Of a stretch of 64,000 nt of DNA, positions 17,207 to 26,711 are shown piece after piece. The notes below the pieces were generated by a model. The model saw only the letters and a list, made by a program, of their open reading frames with translations. It did not search any database and was not told where the DNA came from. Source of the DNA: Thermococcus sp. (GTDB lineage: Archaea; Methanobacteriota_B; Thermococci; Thermococcales; Thermococcaceae); NCBI RefSeq assembly GCF_015521605.1, contig NZ_WANV01000036.1, positions 1 through 64,000 of the forward strand. The letters are read 5' to 3'. A program made the translations under genes and the position numbers. Positions within the stretch are counted from its first letter, which is position 1. Each line of letters starts with the position of its first letter.

Positions 17207-17524
17207 ATGGCCGAGAGTCCGTTTAAGGCCGAGATTGAGAGGGTTCAGAAGGAGTATAGCGAAAAGATGACCCCCGGGGCCATAGCAGTAATTCCGGGGA
17301 GCAGCGTCGTCAACAAGACCGGTTCCTGGCGTGTCTTCATGCCGGAGTTCAACAGGGACAAGTGCGTTAGGTGCTACCTCTGCTACATCTACTGCCCGGA
17401 GCCGGCTATCTACCTTGATGAGGAGAACTACCCGGTTTTCGACTACGACTACTGTAAGGGCTGCGGCATCTGTGCAAACGAGTGCCCCGTTGAGGCTATC
17501 GTGATGGTTAGGGAGAGCAAGTGA
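17207..17524 (+). CDS. porD: Pyruvate ferredoxin oxidoreductase, delta (ferredoxin) subunit
   Basis: A 105-residue subunit with two [4Fe-4S] motifs (CVRCYLCYIYCPEP and CKGCGICANECPVEA), paralogous to vorD. It transfers electrons from pyruvate oxidation to external ferredoxin. ATG 17207 follows CCGAGGTGAT; GTG 17198 lies in the ribosome site. The 66-base gap before it contains AGGTTTAAGTT at 17165-17175, a weak TATA that may allow separate expression of the POR half. Confidence 0.94.
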   Translation: MAESPFKAEIERVQKEYSEKMTPGAIAVIPGSSVVNKTGSWRVFMPEFNRDKCVRCYLCYIYCPEPAIYLDEENYPVFDYDYCKGCGICANECPVEAIVMVRESK

Positions 17525-17535
17525 GGTGGTGAAAG

Positions 17536-18720
17536 ATGCCGATTAGGAAGGTTATGAAGGCTAACGAAGCCGCCGCCTGGGCGGCCAAGCTGGCCAAGCC
17601 TAAGGTCATAGCGGCGTTCCCGATTACACCGTCAACCCTGGTTCCCGAGAAGATTAGTGAGTTCGTCGCCGACGGCGAACTTGACGCCGAGTTCATCAAG
17701 GTCGAGAGCGAGCACTCAGCGATTTCAGCCTGTGTCGGTGCCTCAGCTGCCGGAGTTAGAACCTTCACCGCAACCGCTTCCCAGGGTCTCGCCCTCATGC
17801 ACGAGATACTCTTCATCGCCGCCGGCATGAGGCTTCCGATAGTCATAGCCGTCGGAAACAGGGCTCTGAGCGCCCCTATCAACATCTGGAACGACTGGCA
17901 GGACACCATCAGCGAACGCGACACCGGCTGGATGCAGTTCTACGCCGAGAACAACCAGGAGGCACTTGACCTCATCCTGATAGCCTTCAAGGTCGCCGAG
18001 GACGAGCGCGTTCTTCTCCCTGCCATGGTCGGCTTCGACGCCTTCATCCTCACCCACACGGTCGAGCCGGTCGAGATACCCGACCAGGAGCTCGTCGACG
18101 AGTTCCTCGGAGAGTACGTTCCGAAGCACGCCTACCTCGACCCGAGCAGGCCGATCACACAGGGTACCCTCGCCTTCCCGGCCCACTACATGGAGGCTCG
18201 CTACACCGTCTGGGAGGCCAACGAGAACGCCAAGAAGGTCATCGACGAGGTCTTCGCCGAGTTCGAGAAGAAGTTTGGAAGAAAGTACCAGAAGATCGAG
18301 GAGTACAAGACCGACGACGCAGACATAATCTTCGTCACCATGGGCTCCCTCGCCGGAACCGTCAAGGAGTACGTTGACATGCTCCGCGAGAAGGGAGTCA
18401 ATGTCGGCGCCGCGAAGCTCACCGTTTACAGGCCGTTCCCGACAGAGAAGGTCAGGGAGCTCGCGAAGAAGGCCAAGGTTCTGGCCCTGCTTGAGAAGAA
18501 CGTCACCTTCAGCGTCGGTGGAGCACTCTTCCAGGACTTCAGCAGGGCACTCATCAACGAGAGCGAGAAGCCAAAGATAGTTGACTTCATCCTCGGCCTT
18601 GGAGGCAGGGACGTCACCTTCAAGGACCTCGACGAGGTTCTCAGCATATCCAAGAAGGCCCTCGCCGGAGAGGAGTTTGAGGAAGTCAACTGGGTAGGAC
18701 TTAGGAAGGAGATACTGTGA
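17536..18720 (+). CDS. porA: Pyruvate ferredoxin oxidoreductase, alpha subunit
   Basis: A 394-residue alpha subunit; pyruvate plus CoA plus oxidised ferredoxin gives acetyl-CoA, CO2 and reduced ferredoxin. The segments [36 protein letters not shown] and [15 protein letters not shown] match vorA in order and spacing. ATG 17536 has GAGGTGGTGAAAG before it. The operon order and near-identity of flanking motifs indicate that the POR and VOR genes arose by block duplication with the gamma subunit kept single. Confidence 0.95.
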   Translation: MPIRKVMKANEAAAWAAKLAKPKVIAAFPITPSTLVPEKISEFVADGELDAEFIKVESEHSAISACVGASAAGVRTFTATASQGLALMHEILFIAAGMRLPIVIAVGNRALSAPINIWNDWQDTISERDTGWMQFYAENNQEALDLILIAFKVAEDERVLLPAMVGFDAFILTHTVEPVEIPDQELVDEFLGEYVPKHAYLDPSRPITQGTLAFPAHYMEARYTVWEANENAKKVIDEVFAEFEKKFGRKYQKIEEYKTDDADIIFVTMGSLAGTVKEYVDMLREKGVNVGAAKLTVYRPFPTEKVRELAKKAKVLALLEKNVTFSVGGALFQDFSRALINESEKPKIVDFILGLGGRDVTFKDLDEVLSISKKALAGEEFEEVNWVGLRKEIL

Positions 18721-18730
18721 GGTGAGGAAG

Positions 18731-19726
18731 ATGGCCGTTAGAAAGCCCCCCGTTACCACTCGCGAGTACTGGGCGCCGGGTCACGCCGCCTGTGCCGGCT
18801 GTGGCTGTGCCGCTGCCCTCAGGCTTGCCACCAAGGCATTTAGCGAGGCCATGGAAGAGAAGTACGGTGATCCAAACGCCTTCGCCATAGCCCAGGCCAC
18901 CGGATGTATGGAGGTCGTTTCAGCCGTCTTCCCGTACACCGCATGGAAGGCCCCGTGGGTCCACGTGGCCTTTGAGAACGCGGCCGCCGTTGCCAGCGGT
19001 GTCGAGGCCGCATGGAAGAAGGTGGGCAGAAAGGGCAAGATACTGGCAATAGGCGGAGACGGCGGTACCGCAGACATCGGTATGCAGGCCCTGAGCGGTA
19101 TGCTGGAGCGCTGGCACAACGTGGTTTACCTCATGTACGACAACGAGGCCTACATGAACACCGGAATACAGAGGAGCTCCTCAACCCCCTACGGAGCCTG
19201 GACTACGACTTCTCCGCCCGGAAAGTACTCCATCGGTGAGGACAAGCCCAAGAAGTGGGTCGCCCTCATCGCGGCAGCACACCAGATACCCTATGTCGCC
19301 ACCGCCAGCGTGGCCAACCCCTACGACTACATCAGGAAGATGAAGAAGGCCGCCAAGATCGACGGTCCGGCGTTCATCCAGGTCCAGTGTACCTGTGTTC
19401 CGGGCTGGCGCGCCCCGCCTGAGAAGAGCATTGAGATAACCAGGCTCGCCATCGAGACCGGTGTCTGGCCGCTCTTCGAGATCGAGAACGGCGACTTCCA
19501 CAACATCAAGATACAGGCCCCCGGAGGAGGGGCAAAGGTCAAGCGCGAGGGAGGCCGCGTTGTAGCCATCGAGTTCAAGAAGCCCATCGAGGAGTACCTC
19601 AAGCTCCAGGGAAGGTTCAAGCACCTCTTCAAGCAGCCAGAGGCAATTGACCAGCTACGCGAGCAGATCAAGGCGATGTGGAAGGTTCTCGGCGTTGAAG
19701 TCACCCTCCCGAAGCCGGAGGAGTGA
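18731..19726 (+). CDS. porB: Pyruvate ferredoxin oxidoreductase, beta subunit
   Basis: The 331-residue beta subunit and last gene of the operon. The cluster ligands start in [13 protein letters not shown], the Mg-ThDP motif is [15 protein letters not shown] with [10 protein letters not shown], and the C-terminal part has [13 protein letters not shown] 20-residue insert near residue 260 (rich in G and [14 protein letters not shown]) is absent from VorB and typical of PorB. Start ATG 18731 follows GTGAGGTGAGG. The stretch AATTTTTAC downstream (about 19759-19767) may end the transcript. Confidence 0.95.
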   Translation: MAVRKPPVTTREYWAPGHAACAGCGCAAALRLATKAFSEAMEEKYGDPNAFAIAQATGCMEVVSAVFPYTAWKAPWVHVAFENAAAVASGVEAAWKKVGRKGKILAIGGDGGTADIGMQALSGMLERWHNVVYLMYDNEAYMNTGIQRSSSTPYGAWTTTSPPGKYSIGEDKPKKWVALIAAAHQIPYVATASVANPYDYIRKMKKAAKIDGPAFIQVQCTCVPGWRAPPEKSIEITRLAIETGVWPLFEIENGDFHNIKIQAPGGGAKVKREGGRVVAIEFKKPIEEYLKLQGRFKHLFKQPEAIDQLREQIKAMWKVLGVEVTLPKPEE

Positions 19727-19847
19727 TTTCCTCCCTTTTCTCTTGTGCTTTCTTGTGAAAATTTTTACACAGATTTGTCCAGGAGTGCCATATTTTGAGG
19801 CAAAGCTTTTAAGCCCTTAGGGGAACCTAACCCAGAGGTGGTTAAAA

Positions 19848-20744
19848 ATGACGATAAAGACTCCCCCAACACTCAACATAGCCGGACTCGGCGCTGATCC
19901 GCTCACACAGAGGATAAACGAGAAGCAGGAAAAGTGGAAGTACAAGATAGCCGTCCTGAGCGGCAAGGGAGGCGTCGGAAAGAGCACCGTCGCCGTCAAT
20001 CTGGCAGCGGCGCTGGCGAAGAAGGGCTACTTCGTGGGCATCCTTGACGCCGACATACACGGCCCGAACGTCGCCAAGATGCTGGGAGTTGATAAGGAGG
20101 AAGTGCTCGCGGAGAAGCTCGAAGACGGAAGGTTCGAGATGATACCGCCGATGAACGACTTCCTCGGACAGACGACGCCCATAAAGGTCATGAGCATGGG
20201 ATTTTTGGTTCCGGAAGATCAGCCGATAATCTGGCGCGGCTCTCTCGTTACAAAGGCGATAAAACAGCTCCTCGGCGACGTAAAGTGGGGCGAGCTTGAC
20301 TTCATGATAATCGACTTCCCGCCCGGAACCGGCGACCAGATACTCACAGTCACCCAGACGGTAAAGCTCGACGCGGCCATAATAGTCACCACCCCCCAGG
20401 AGGTCGCTCTGCTCGACACAGGTAAGGCAGTGAACATGATGAAGAAGATGGAAGTCCCATACATCGCCGTTGTCGAAAACATGAGCTACCTCATCTGTCC
20501 GCACTGCGGCAACGAGATAGACCTCTTCGGCAAGGGAGGGGGCAAAAAGCTCGCCGAGAAGGAGGGTGTTGACTTCCTGGGCGAGATACCGATAGACCTC
20601 AAGGCCAGGGAAGCGAGCGACGCCGGAATCCCGATAGTCCTCTACGAGGACACCGTGGCGGCCAAGGCCTTCATGGAGATAGTGGAGAAGCTCGTCACGA
20701 AGCTCGAAGGGATGAGGGGCGAAGAGAGCTCCAAAGAGGAATGA
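19848..20744 (+). CDS. Mrp/NBP35-family ATP-binding protein (ApbC-like)
   Basis: A P-loop ATPase of the SIMIBI class that carries or transfers iron-sulfur clusters. The 298-residue protein shows the deviant Walker A GKGGVGKST (about 41-49), switch segments DADIHGPN and DFPPGTGDQ, and the CxxC cluster motif CPHCG (about 217-221). Placement directly after the Fe-S-rich por/vor operon fits a cluster-assembly role, though it has its own promoter (GCAAAGCTTTTAAGCCC at 19800-19816). Start ATG 19848 follows GAGGTGGTT. The gap 19727-19799 has nothing beyond a T-rich run. Confidence 0.93.
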   Translation: MTIKTPPTLNIAGLGADPLTQRINEKQEKWKYKIAVLSGKGGVGKSTVAVNLAAALAKKGYFVGILDADIHGPNVAKMLGVDKEEVLAEKLEDGRFEMIPPMNDFLGQTTPIKVMSMGFLVPEDQPIIWRGSLVTKAIKQLLGDVKWGELDFMIIDFPPGTGDQILTVTQTVKLDAAIIVTTPQEVALLDTGKAVNMMKKMEVPYIAVVENMSYLICPHCGNEIDLFGKGGGKKLAEKEGVDFLGEIPIDLKAREASDAGIPIVLYEDTVAAKAFMEIVEKLVTKLEGMRGEESSKEE

Positions 20745-20774
20745 ACCTTTTAAATCTTCCCCGATATTTTAAAC

Positions 20775-20835
20775 GGGCGCGGCTCAGGCCGGCAGGTGCC
20801 GAAGCGATGGGGCCGCGCTGGGCCAGGCTACATTA
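20775..20835 (+). ncRNA. Candidate structured RNA downstream of mrp
   Basis: A G+C-rich block between AT-rich flanks. Arms GGCGCGGCTC (20776-20785) and GGGCCGCGCT (20810-20819) form a 10-bp stem with two G-U pairs, capped by an inner CGGC/GCCG hairpin (20790-20801). A TATA-like CCTTTTAAATC at 20747-20757 is about 25 bases before the first G, and an ACA (20831-20833) and T-run follow. The pattern resembles small stable RNAs of hyperthermophiles, but a standard H/ACA lower stem cannot be built. It could instead be a processing or termination hairpin for mrp. Confidence 0.35.
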
Positions 20836-20876
20836 ACTTTTTAACCACTTCCCTCTATCTCATCGGGAGGGAGAGC

Positions 20877-22244
20877 ATGAAACGGGCCCTCATTCTAATC
20901 GCGTTCATCCTCATCGCCGCCCTTCCACCAGTTTCCGCCGAAGTGTTAAGCTATTATCCCAGTCAAAGTGCGTTTCAGGCGTTTCTCGACTCAAACTCAT
21001 CGTACACCGTCGTTGCCGGCGACGAAAGCTGGGCAAAGGGCTGGGCGTATTACGTCGATGAGAGACTCCAAACGATAAAGCCACGCGGCAACGATACCGT
21101 TGTTCTCGTCGGCAACGTCCGCAACAACCCCCTAATGGCGAGGGTATGGAATCAGACAGGTCTTCCCGAAAACGCCTCCCTTCTCCCCTCCATCATCGTC
21201 CTCAATGGCACGGTTCTCATAACCGGCTCCGAGGACAACATCTACATGACGGAAAGGGCCTTCGGAGAGCTCTGGAACCCCCCAAGGAGCTCGGTGGTGG
21301 CGTTTTCTTTCATCTCCCTCTTGATATTTATAATCTTCGTCATCTGTCTGAGCCGCGATAACAGCCACGCCGGGAGCTTTTATCTCCTCGCCTCTTCCCT
21401 CCTCGGCCTCTGGTACCTCACCGCCAAGAGACCCGTCCCGACCGAGGGGTTCCTGCGCCATCTCCTGCAGGGACTGAAGTTCGCCGCGGGAGGCTCGCCG
21501 AACTCACCGCTGAGCGCGGTAATGGGGGCCATGTTCAGGGTTATACCCCCGATAGAGGAGAACATAGTGTTCATCCACTGGATCCTCATTCTGCTCATAG
21601 TATCCTTCTCTTTCTACCTCGCCCCCAAGCGGGCTCGTGAGCTCGGCTTTATGATATTCGGACTCATCTTTGTTTCTCCAATGTTCAGGGAGAACCTGTA
21701 CCGCATCAACGGCAGCGCCCTCGGCCTGGCGGCCCTGGCAATAACCCTCGCGATAATAAGCAACGTGACGTTCTCCCCGGAGAGGTGGAAAGCACTGCTC
21801 CAGACTTTCGTCCTCTCGATCTTCACGCTCCTGGCGATAGCAATAAACCCTTATCTGGTTCTCATCCCAATAATCTTCGTCCTGACGTTCCCGAAGAGAC
21901 ACCTCCGGAACTATGCATACCTGATGATAACCGGCATCGGAGTCTTTCTGATGTACACGCAGTTCGGCCTGCCCCCGGGAATACCCAGGAGCATAGACCC
22001 CAACGGATGGAGATACCTCGAAAGGTTCCTCTTTAACAGCTCCCTTGCACTAGCCGCAATGGCCTATGCGACCGTAAAAGGCAGGAGAAGAATAAAGATG
22101 AAGGGACAGACGGCTTTTCTGTCGCTGATGACGGCGGTGTATCTGCCGATAGCCCTCTTCGTGCCCCCGATGTTCCCGTACTGCTTCATCCTGCTGGCGG
22201 CACTCACCATCAGGCTGATCCACGGCTTCACTCCCGGAACTTGA
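20877..22244 (+). CDS. Multi-pass membrane protein with extracellular N-terminal domain
   Basis: A 455-residue protein with a cleavable-looking signal (1-20, ending VSA), an external domain of about 110 residues with sequons (NSS, NDT, NQT, NAS, NGT), then roughly nine to ten membrane helices from residue 135 to the C-terminus. No transporter or enzyme signature is visible. The start is ATG 20877 with GGGAGGGAGAG before it; the upstream in-frame extension crosses the predicted promoter ACTTTTTAACC (20837-20847). The 3' end overlaps the convergent DUF2110 gene by 17 bases. Function unknown; a cell-envelope role is only an inference. Confidence 0.75.
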   Translation: MKRALILIAFILIAALPPVSAEVLSYYPSQSAFQAFLDSNSSYTVVAGDESWAKGWAYYVDERLQTIKPRGNDTVVLVGNVRNNPLMARVWNQTGLPENASLLPSIIVLNGTVLITGSEDNIYMTERAFGELWNPPRSSVVAFSFISLLIFIIFVICLSRDNSHAGSFYLLASSLLGLWYLTAKRPVPTEGFLRHLLQGLKFAAGGSPNSPLSAVMGAMFRVIPPIEENIVFIHWILILLIVSFSFYLAPKRARELGFMIFGLIFVSPMFRENLYRINGSALGLAALAITLAIISNVTFSPERWKALLQTFVLSIFTLLAIAINPYLVLIPIIFVLTFPKRHLRNYAYLMITGIGVFLMYTQFGLPPGIPRSIDPNGWRYLERFLFNSSLALAAMAYATVKGRRRIKMKGQTAFLSLMTAVYLPIALFVPPMFPYCFILLAALTIRLIHGFTPGT

Positions 22245-22962
22245 TTGCACCGATGAGGGTTCCCCGAAGATGTGGGCCGATCTCCTTTATTATCCCCGGC
22301 GCTTGAGTGCCCTTTTTGAGTATGAGGAGGGTCTCCATAAGGCCCAGCTCTTCTATGCGCTTCACGTCCCTTCCGTGGCCGGTGCGGATCAGCGCCTTCT
22401 CCACGTTCTCGCTTATCGTCCCAGTGATGAATAGCTTGTCGTAGCCGTCGCTTATCCAGCCCTTTATGCGCCTCAGCTGGGCGTCGCTGAAGGCCAGCTC
22501 GACCTCCCTGGCACCGAATTCAACGTCGGTCACAACGACCTCAACGGGCAGGTTGTCCATCCAGCCGAAGTCCCGTATCATCCGCCTAACCGGGATGTCA
22601 CCGAAGGTCTCCTTCAGGTAGTAGAGGGGAAGCAGAGCGTCCTTCGGCCTGGGGGTGAATATTCCGATGTCCACGTAGGCACCGTAGCCGACCTTACCCA
22701 GGTCAACGAACCTGCCCCGATAGGTTTCCCCCTCCTTAACGGCGCTCAGTCTGTAGGGGACTTCCCCAAACTCCTCACGGACGAGGTTCGCACTTATCTC
22801 CTCGTCCTCACCGCTCAGAGAAACCTTGACCCAGTTCTTTTTCACCGCCGAGAGCTTCCATTCAACTTCCAGGTCTCCAAGGAGGGCTTTCAGCTTCTTA
22901 TCAAGCTTGAGAAAACCACTCCTGTCTCCGTAAACCTTCTCAAGAATAACTACTTCCCGCAT
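22228..22962 (-). CDS. DUF2110 family protein
   Basis: A 244-residue archaeal protein of the conserved family DUF2110. There is no signal peptide or membrane segment. The central segment YRGRFVDLGKVGYGAYVDIGIF resembles a short OB/S1-like beta-barrel strand pattern, which hints at RNA or nucleic acid contact but is not proof. The start is ATG 22962 after GGATGGTGA. It lies between a membrane protein gene and the TFE gene; the pairing with transcription factor E on the same strand, 44 bases apart, suggests shared transcription and possibly an information-processing role. Confidence 0.75.
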   Translation of the reverse strand: MREVVILEKVYGDRSGFLKLDKKLKALLGDLEVEWKLSAVKKNWVKVSLSGEDEEISANLVREEFGEVPYRLSAVKEGETYRGRFVDLGKVGYGAYVDIGIFTPRPKDALLPLYYLKETFGDIPVRRMIRDFGWMDNLPVEVVVTDVEFGAREVELAFSDAQLRRIKGWISDGYDKLFITGTISENVEKALIRTGHGRDVKRIEELGLMETLLILKKGTQAPGIIKEIGPHLRGTLIGAIKFRE

Positions 22963-23005
22963 ACTCACCATCCCCGAAGTTCATTCAACGGCCATTCAAA
23001 CATTC

Positions 23006-23539
23006 TCACTTCTTCTTCCTGGGCTTCTTCCTGAGGCCGAGTTCTACCTCAAGCTCCTCTATGCGCTTCTGGAGCTCCTCAACGACGGCAGTGTTGTCGT
23101 ACTGCATGAGCATGGCACCGCATATCGGGCACTGGAACTCGTACTCCATGGCCTCGTCGAAGGTTAGCTTAGGATGTCCCGGCGTGCCGCAGTGGTAGTA
23201 GATCTCGCTGGTCTCTTCATCGAGCATCTCCTTGAGCTTCTTCAGCTCGGCCATCTTCTTTGCCCGGATAATCTCCGGGAGGCGCTTGGTCTCAAGGCGC
23301 CAGTAGTAGTAATACCAGCCGGTTTCCTTGTCCCTTATGCGCTTGAACTCCGCCAAACCCTGGTCGTAGAGCATGTAGAGAACCTTTCTGACGGTGTTGA
23401 CCCTAATGCCAGTTATCTCGGCGAGCTCCTCGTCGGTGGATTCCTTCTTCTTTTCAAGAGCCTTGATTACCTCAACGGCCTCCTCCCCGCCCATGTCCAT
23501 TGCAAGCTCAAGGAGCTCCTTGTTCCTTCTCCTTGCCAC
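23006..23539 (-). CDS. tfe: Transcription factor E (TFE alpha)
   Basis: General transcription factor that helps open the promoter, homologous to TFIIE alpha. The 177-residue protein has a winged helix domain at about 1-90 ([20 protein letters not shown] then [14 protein letters not shown]), a coiled linker, and a C-terminal zinc-ribbon-like part ([12 protein letters not shown] then QCPICGAM). Only three cysteines occur there, so His may complete the metal site. The start is GTG 23539, spaced correctly from GGAGGT; the upstream reading would cross promoter elements. TATA-like AGTATTTATGC at about 23585-23595 is the nearest promoter candidate. Confidence 0.92.
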   Translation of the reverse strand: MARRRNKELLELAMDMGGEEAVEVIKALEKKKESTDEELAEITGIRVNTVRKVLYMLYDQGLAEFKRIRDKETGWYYYYWRLETKRLPEIIRAKKMAELKKLKEMLDEETSEIYYHCGTPGHPKLTFDEAMEYEFQCPICGAMLMQYDNTAVVEELQKRIEELEVELGLRKKPRKKK

Positions 23540-23680
23540 AACCACGACCTCCAGAGAATATTTAACGGAACTGACTTTTAGCGCATAAATACTGTCCAAT
23601 AACAAACTATGTGAGCTGGAGTATATATAGGTTTTTGTCATATTTCCAACGCCAGTGAACAGAAAAGAACGTTGGATGGA

Positions 23681-23968
23681 CTAATCGGTGAAGTACTCAT
23701 TGAGGAGCTCCTTTGCGGATGGCTTGTAGAGCTCTAAAACCTCGATGTCCTCGATGACGTTGCCCTCCCTAAGACGGAGCTTCACCTTGCCACCGTAGAC
23801 CTGAAGGTCATCAAGCATGCCGTATATCGCGTCCTCGGCCTCAAGGGGGGTCTTAAACTTCATTATGTACTCCTCACCATCTGACAAAATAAGCTTGACC
23901 CAGTACTCGTTTTTCCTCTTGAAGGGGCGGGTGATTTTCGGCTTAAAGTTGTCGATTATGATTTCCAA
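23681..23968 (-). CDS. Conserved hypothetical protein, 95 residues
   Basis: A small basic/acidic alpha-beta protein (MEIIIDNFKPKITRPFKRK at the start), without signal or membrane segment. TTG 23968 is favoured because GGAGGTGG is seven bases upstream; GTG 23977 would overlap that site. It is transcribed towards tfe with a 141-base gap that contains tfe promoter elements. The promoter of this gene (CCCTTAAAAATCC on the minus strand, 24024-24036) sits between two inverted repeats, so it may be regulated. No family is recognised. Confidence 0.7.
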   Translation of the reverse strand: MEIIIDNFKPKITRPFKRKNEYWVKLILSDGEEYIMKFKTPLEAEDAIYGMLDDLQVYGGKVKLRLREGNVIEDIEVLELYKPSAKELLNEYFTD

Positions 23969-24002
23969 GTGCTCCACCTCCAGCCCAAAGACTTTTTGGC
24001 CT

Positions 24003-24052
24003 CCCTAAGGCTTTTAGGGTGCGGATTTTTAAGGGTTTCCTAAAGGACCCTT
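24003..24052. promoter_or_regulatory. Two inverted repeats around the promoter of the 95-residue protein gene
   Basis: CCCTAA-N5-TTAGGG at 24003-24019 and AAGGGT-N10-ACCCTT at 24031-24052, both with perfect 6-base arms. The first is between TATA and start, the second covers the BRE/upstream side of the predicted minus-strand TATA. The shared CCTAARG/CCCTTA words suggest one binding protein. Confidence 0.4.
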
Positions 24053-24134
24053 AGATAAAATGATGTCGGCCATTATTTAAACGTTATGAGACAAGATTTT
24101 TATTGAAGTTCACAAACTCGATAGGGGCTGTGTT

Positions 24135-25109
24135 ATGTGGACGATAGAGGCCGAGGGGCTTAAAAAAAGCTATCCAAAGAAGATCCCCCTCCCTTTCAGA
24201 AAGGTGGAGTGGGTGGAGGCCGTAAGGGGCGTCAGCTTCAAAGTTAAGAGGGGGGAGCTCTTCGGGCTCCTCGGGCCCAACGGTGCGGGGAAGACCACCA
24301 CGATAAAGATGCTAACGACCCTTCTGGAGCCCAGCGGAGGGACTGCAAGGGTTCTGGGGCTGGACATACGGGGAAACACCAGGGAAATCAGGAGGAGGAT
24401 AAACTTCGTGGCAGAGGGCGAGAGAACCCTCTATTGGCGTCTATCCGCCTACGAGAACCTCAAGTACTTCGCCAGAATATACTACGTCCCAAAGAGGGAT
24501 GAGAAGGAAAGGATAGAACGTCTCCTCAAACTGGTGGGCCTCTGGGAGAGGAGGAACGACCTGGTGATGAACTTTTCCAGGGGTATGAAGCAGCGCCTGG
24601 CCATAGCAAAGGCTCTCATAAACGATCCGGAGGTACTCTTTCTGGACGAGCCCACCCTGGGCCTCGACGTACAGAGTGCGATATTCGTGAGGGAGTTTGT
24701 GAAGAGGCTCGTGAAGGAGGAGGGCAAAACGGTTCTTCTCACGACCCACTACATGGCCGAAGCGGAGGAGCTGTGCGACAGGATAGCGATCATCGACCAC
24801 GGGAGGATAATAGCCATGGACACCCCCGAGGGCCTGAAGAGGCTCGTTAAGGACGAGGAAACCGTCGAGATCAGGGTAAGGGAGCTGAACCCCAAAAGCC
24901 TCGGAGAGAGCCCATTCAGCATGGCCGTAGTGGAGGAGGACACCTCAACCGGAACCGTGAGGCTCAGGGCCCAGGTTGACGAGGAAGACCTCCCCCGGCT
25001 CGTGGAATGGCTCGTAAAACGGGGCGCTAAGGTGCTGTCGGTCAAGAAAATGGAGCCAACCCTTGAGGACGTCTTCATCAAGCTCACCGGGAGGGGGCTG
25101 AGGGATTGA
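24135..25109 (+). CDS. ABC-2 type exporter, ATP-binding protein
   Basis: A 324-residue ABC ATPase of the DrrA/multidrug-export group. Walker A is GPNGAGKTT (about 51-59), the signature is NFSRGMKQRLAIAKAL, Walker B is EVLFLDEPTLGLD with the switch His in LLTTHYMAEAEEL, and a C-terminal domain of about 90 residues follows, as in DrrA-type proteins. It is the first of three overlapping genes with two permeases. TATA-like GATTTTTATTG at 24094-24104 lies 40 bases upstream. The exported substrate cannot be told from sequence. Confidence 0.93.
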   Translation: MWTIEAEGLKKSYPKKIPLPFRKVEWVEAVRGVSFKVKRGELFGLLGPNGAGKTTTIKMLTTLLEPSGGTARVLGLDIRGNTREIRRRINFVAEGERTLYWRLSAYENLKYFARIYYVPKRDEKERIERLLKLVGLWERRNDLVMNFSRGMKQRLAIAKALINDPEVLFLDEPTLGLDVQSAIFVREFVKRLVKEEGKTVLLTTHYMAEAEELCDRIAIIDHGRIIAMDTPEGLKRLVKDEETVEIRVRELNPKSLGESPFSMAVVEEDTSTGTVRLRAQVDEEDLPRLVEWLVKRGAKVLSVKKMEPTLEDVFIKLTGRGLRD

Positions 25110-25906
25110 TACTGGCCGTTGTGGAGAAGGAGTTCCGGATGTTCTTCCGCTACCCCCTGAGGGTCATAAGCTCGATCCTCGTGGGGATAGTCTTCCTCCT
25201 CCAGTTCGTTTACTTTGGACAGGCAGTTCTGGGGGGCAGGTACTCGGCACTGCTTGAGGCCTCCACCGGAATGGGGGACTACCCCACCTACGCCCTCATA
25301 GGCTACGTCCTCTGGTGGGTCTCAGTTTCACCGATGGAGGCCTACGTCTGGGGCGTCAGGCGGGAGCTCCAGAGGGGGACCTTTGAAACCAACGTCCTGT
25401 CCCCTGCGAGACTCATCAGCCTGCTCTTCGGACTCTCGCTGAGCTGGCTCCTCATGGACTCCCTCCTCATGGCGATAGTCTTTGCAATGGGGGTGGTAAT
25501 CTTCAACATCCCCATAACCGCGGTCATCGTACTGAAGTCCCTGCCTGCCATAGCGGCGTCACTTCTGGCGTTTTTGGGCTTCGGCTTTGTTTTTGCCGGC
25601 CTGGTTATGCTTCTGAAGAACATCGGGCCATTCGCCCAGATATTCGAGTTCGCAATGCTGTTCCTGTCCGGAGTCTTCTTCCCACTCACCGTCATGCCAG
25701 CGCCCATCCAGGCGCTCTCCAACCTGTTCCCGCTGACCCATTCAGCACGAATCGTCAGGGCGCTCTTTGCCGGGGGAGGATACTCCGCCGTTGGAAGCTC
25801 CGTGGCGTGGCTCCTGTTCCTGATACCCGCTTACTGGGCCGTTGGCTACCTGCTCTTCCGGTGGGCAGAGAGAACGACGAGGGTGATCGGATATGGTGGC
25901 TACTGA
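25106..25906 (+). CDS. ABC-2 type exporter, permease 1
   Basis: A 266-residue integral membrane protein with about six helices and the ABC-2 signature near the C-terminal half (FEFAMLFLSGVFFPLTVMPAPIQALSNLFPLTHSARIVRAL). It starts with TTG overlapping the TGA of the ATPase gene (TTGA), and its 3' end overlaps the second permease by 14 bases, so the three proteins form one coupled operon and one complex. Confidence 0.9.
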   Translation: MILAVVEKEFRMFFRYPLRVISSILVGIVFLLQFVYFGQAVLGGRYSALLEASTGMGDYPTYALIGYVLWWVSVSPMEAYVWGVRRELQRGTFETNVLSPARLISLLFGLSLSWLLMDSLLMAIVFAMGVVIFNIPITAVIVLKSLPAIAASLLAFLGFGFVFAGLVMLLKNIGPFAQIFEFAMLFLSGVFFPLTVMPAPIQALSNLFPLTHSARIVRALFAGGGYSAVGSSVAWLLFLIPAYWAVGYLLFRWAERTTRVIGYGGY

Positions 25907-26711
25907 GCTCAGGGCCCTCTGGGGGGTAGCCGTTAAAAGCTGGCGCATCTTCCTCGGCTACAAGCTCTGGTTCATCAGCGACATAGCCCTTGGCTTCTTC
26001 TTCGTTGGACAGGCACTTCTCATAGGGATAGGCCTCACCGGGGAGCGGAACTCCGAGGCCCTCCGCGAGCTGACCGGCTACTCAGACTACGTGACCTTTG
26101 CCGTCCTGGGATTTATGGTTCTTGGGTTCGGGCTGACCTTTCTCAGCGGTTTCGTCTGGAGCGTTGTCGACGAGCTCTACGCCGGAACCCTGGAGTACTC
26201 GTTCGCCGCCCCAATGAGGAGGATAACCTTCTTCCTCGGCAACGTCCTCACGAGACTCCTCCTCTCATTCGCGTACATGGCGGTTTACGTTCCCCTTTTC
26301 GTACTCATGTTCGGGCTGAACTTCGACATCGTGGCGTTCTCAAGGGCTATCCCCGTGCTCCTGATAGGGGCCGTCGGGATGGTGGGGATGGGGATGACCG
26401 CCGCAGGGATAGTGCTCTACCTGAGGGATCCGGGACCTTTCATAAGCATACTTGAAATGCTGGTGTTCGCACTGAGCGGTGCAATGTATCCCATCTCAAT
26501 ACTCCCTGGCGGGCTCCAGTTCCTGGCCAGAATACTCCCCTACGCACCCACAACCGAGGCCGTGAGGAGTGTCGTTGCCCATGGTTACGGGGCGGCGGCG
26601 GGGGAGATAGCCTACCTCTCAGTTCTCTCGGTAGCATACGGCCTTCTTGGCTACCTGACGTATAAATGGAGTGAAAAACAGGCAAGGACAGTTGGTCTCA
26701 AGGCCTACTGA
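25893..26711 (+). CDS. ABC-2 type exporter, permease 2
   Basis: A 272-residue paralogue of permease 1 with about six helices and the matching motif [19 protein letters not shown] followed by [12 protein letters not shown]. Two different permeases plus one ATPase imply a heterodimeric channel. Its end overlaps the convergent PfkB kinase gene by 14 bases. Confidence 0.9.
   Translation: MVATELRALWGVAVKSWRIFLGYKLWFISDIALGFFFVGQALLIGIGLTGERNSEALRELTGYSDYVTFAVLGFMVLGFGLTFLSGFVWSVVDELYAGTLEYSFAAPMRRITFFLGNVLTRLLLSFAYMAVYVPLFVLMFGLNFDIVAFSRAIPVLLIGAVGMVGMGMTAAGIVLYLRDPGPFISILEMLVFALSGAMYPISILPGGLQFLARILPYAPTTEAVRSVVAHGYGAAAGEIAYLSVLSVAYGLLGYLTYKWSEKQARTVGLKAY

Noticed and set aside
20796-20876. N-terminal extension of the membrane protein from 20796
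   Set aside because: It reads through the candidate RNA and the promoter; ATG 20877 has a strong ribosome site and begins a signal peptide.
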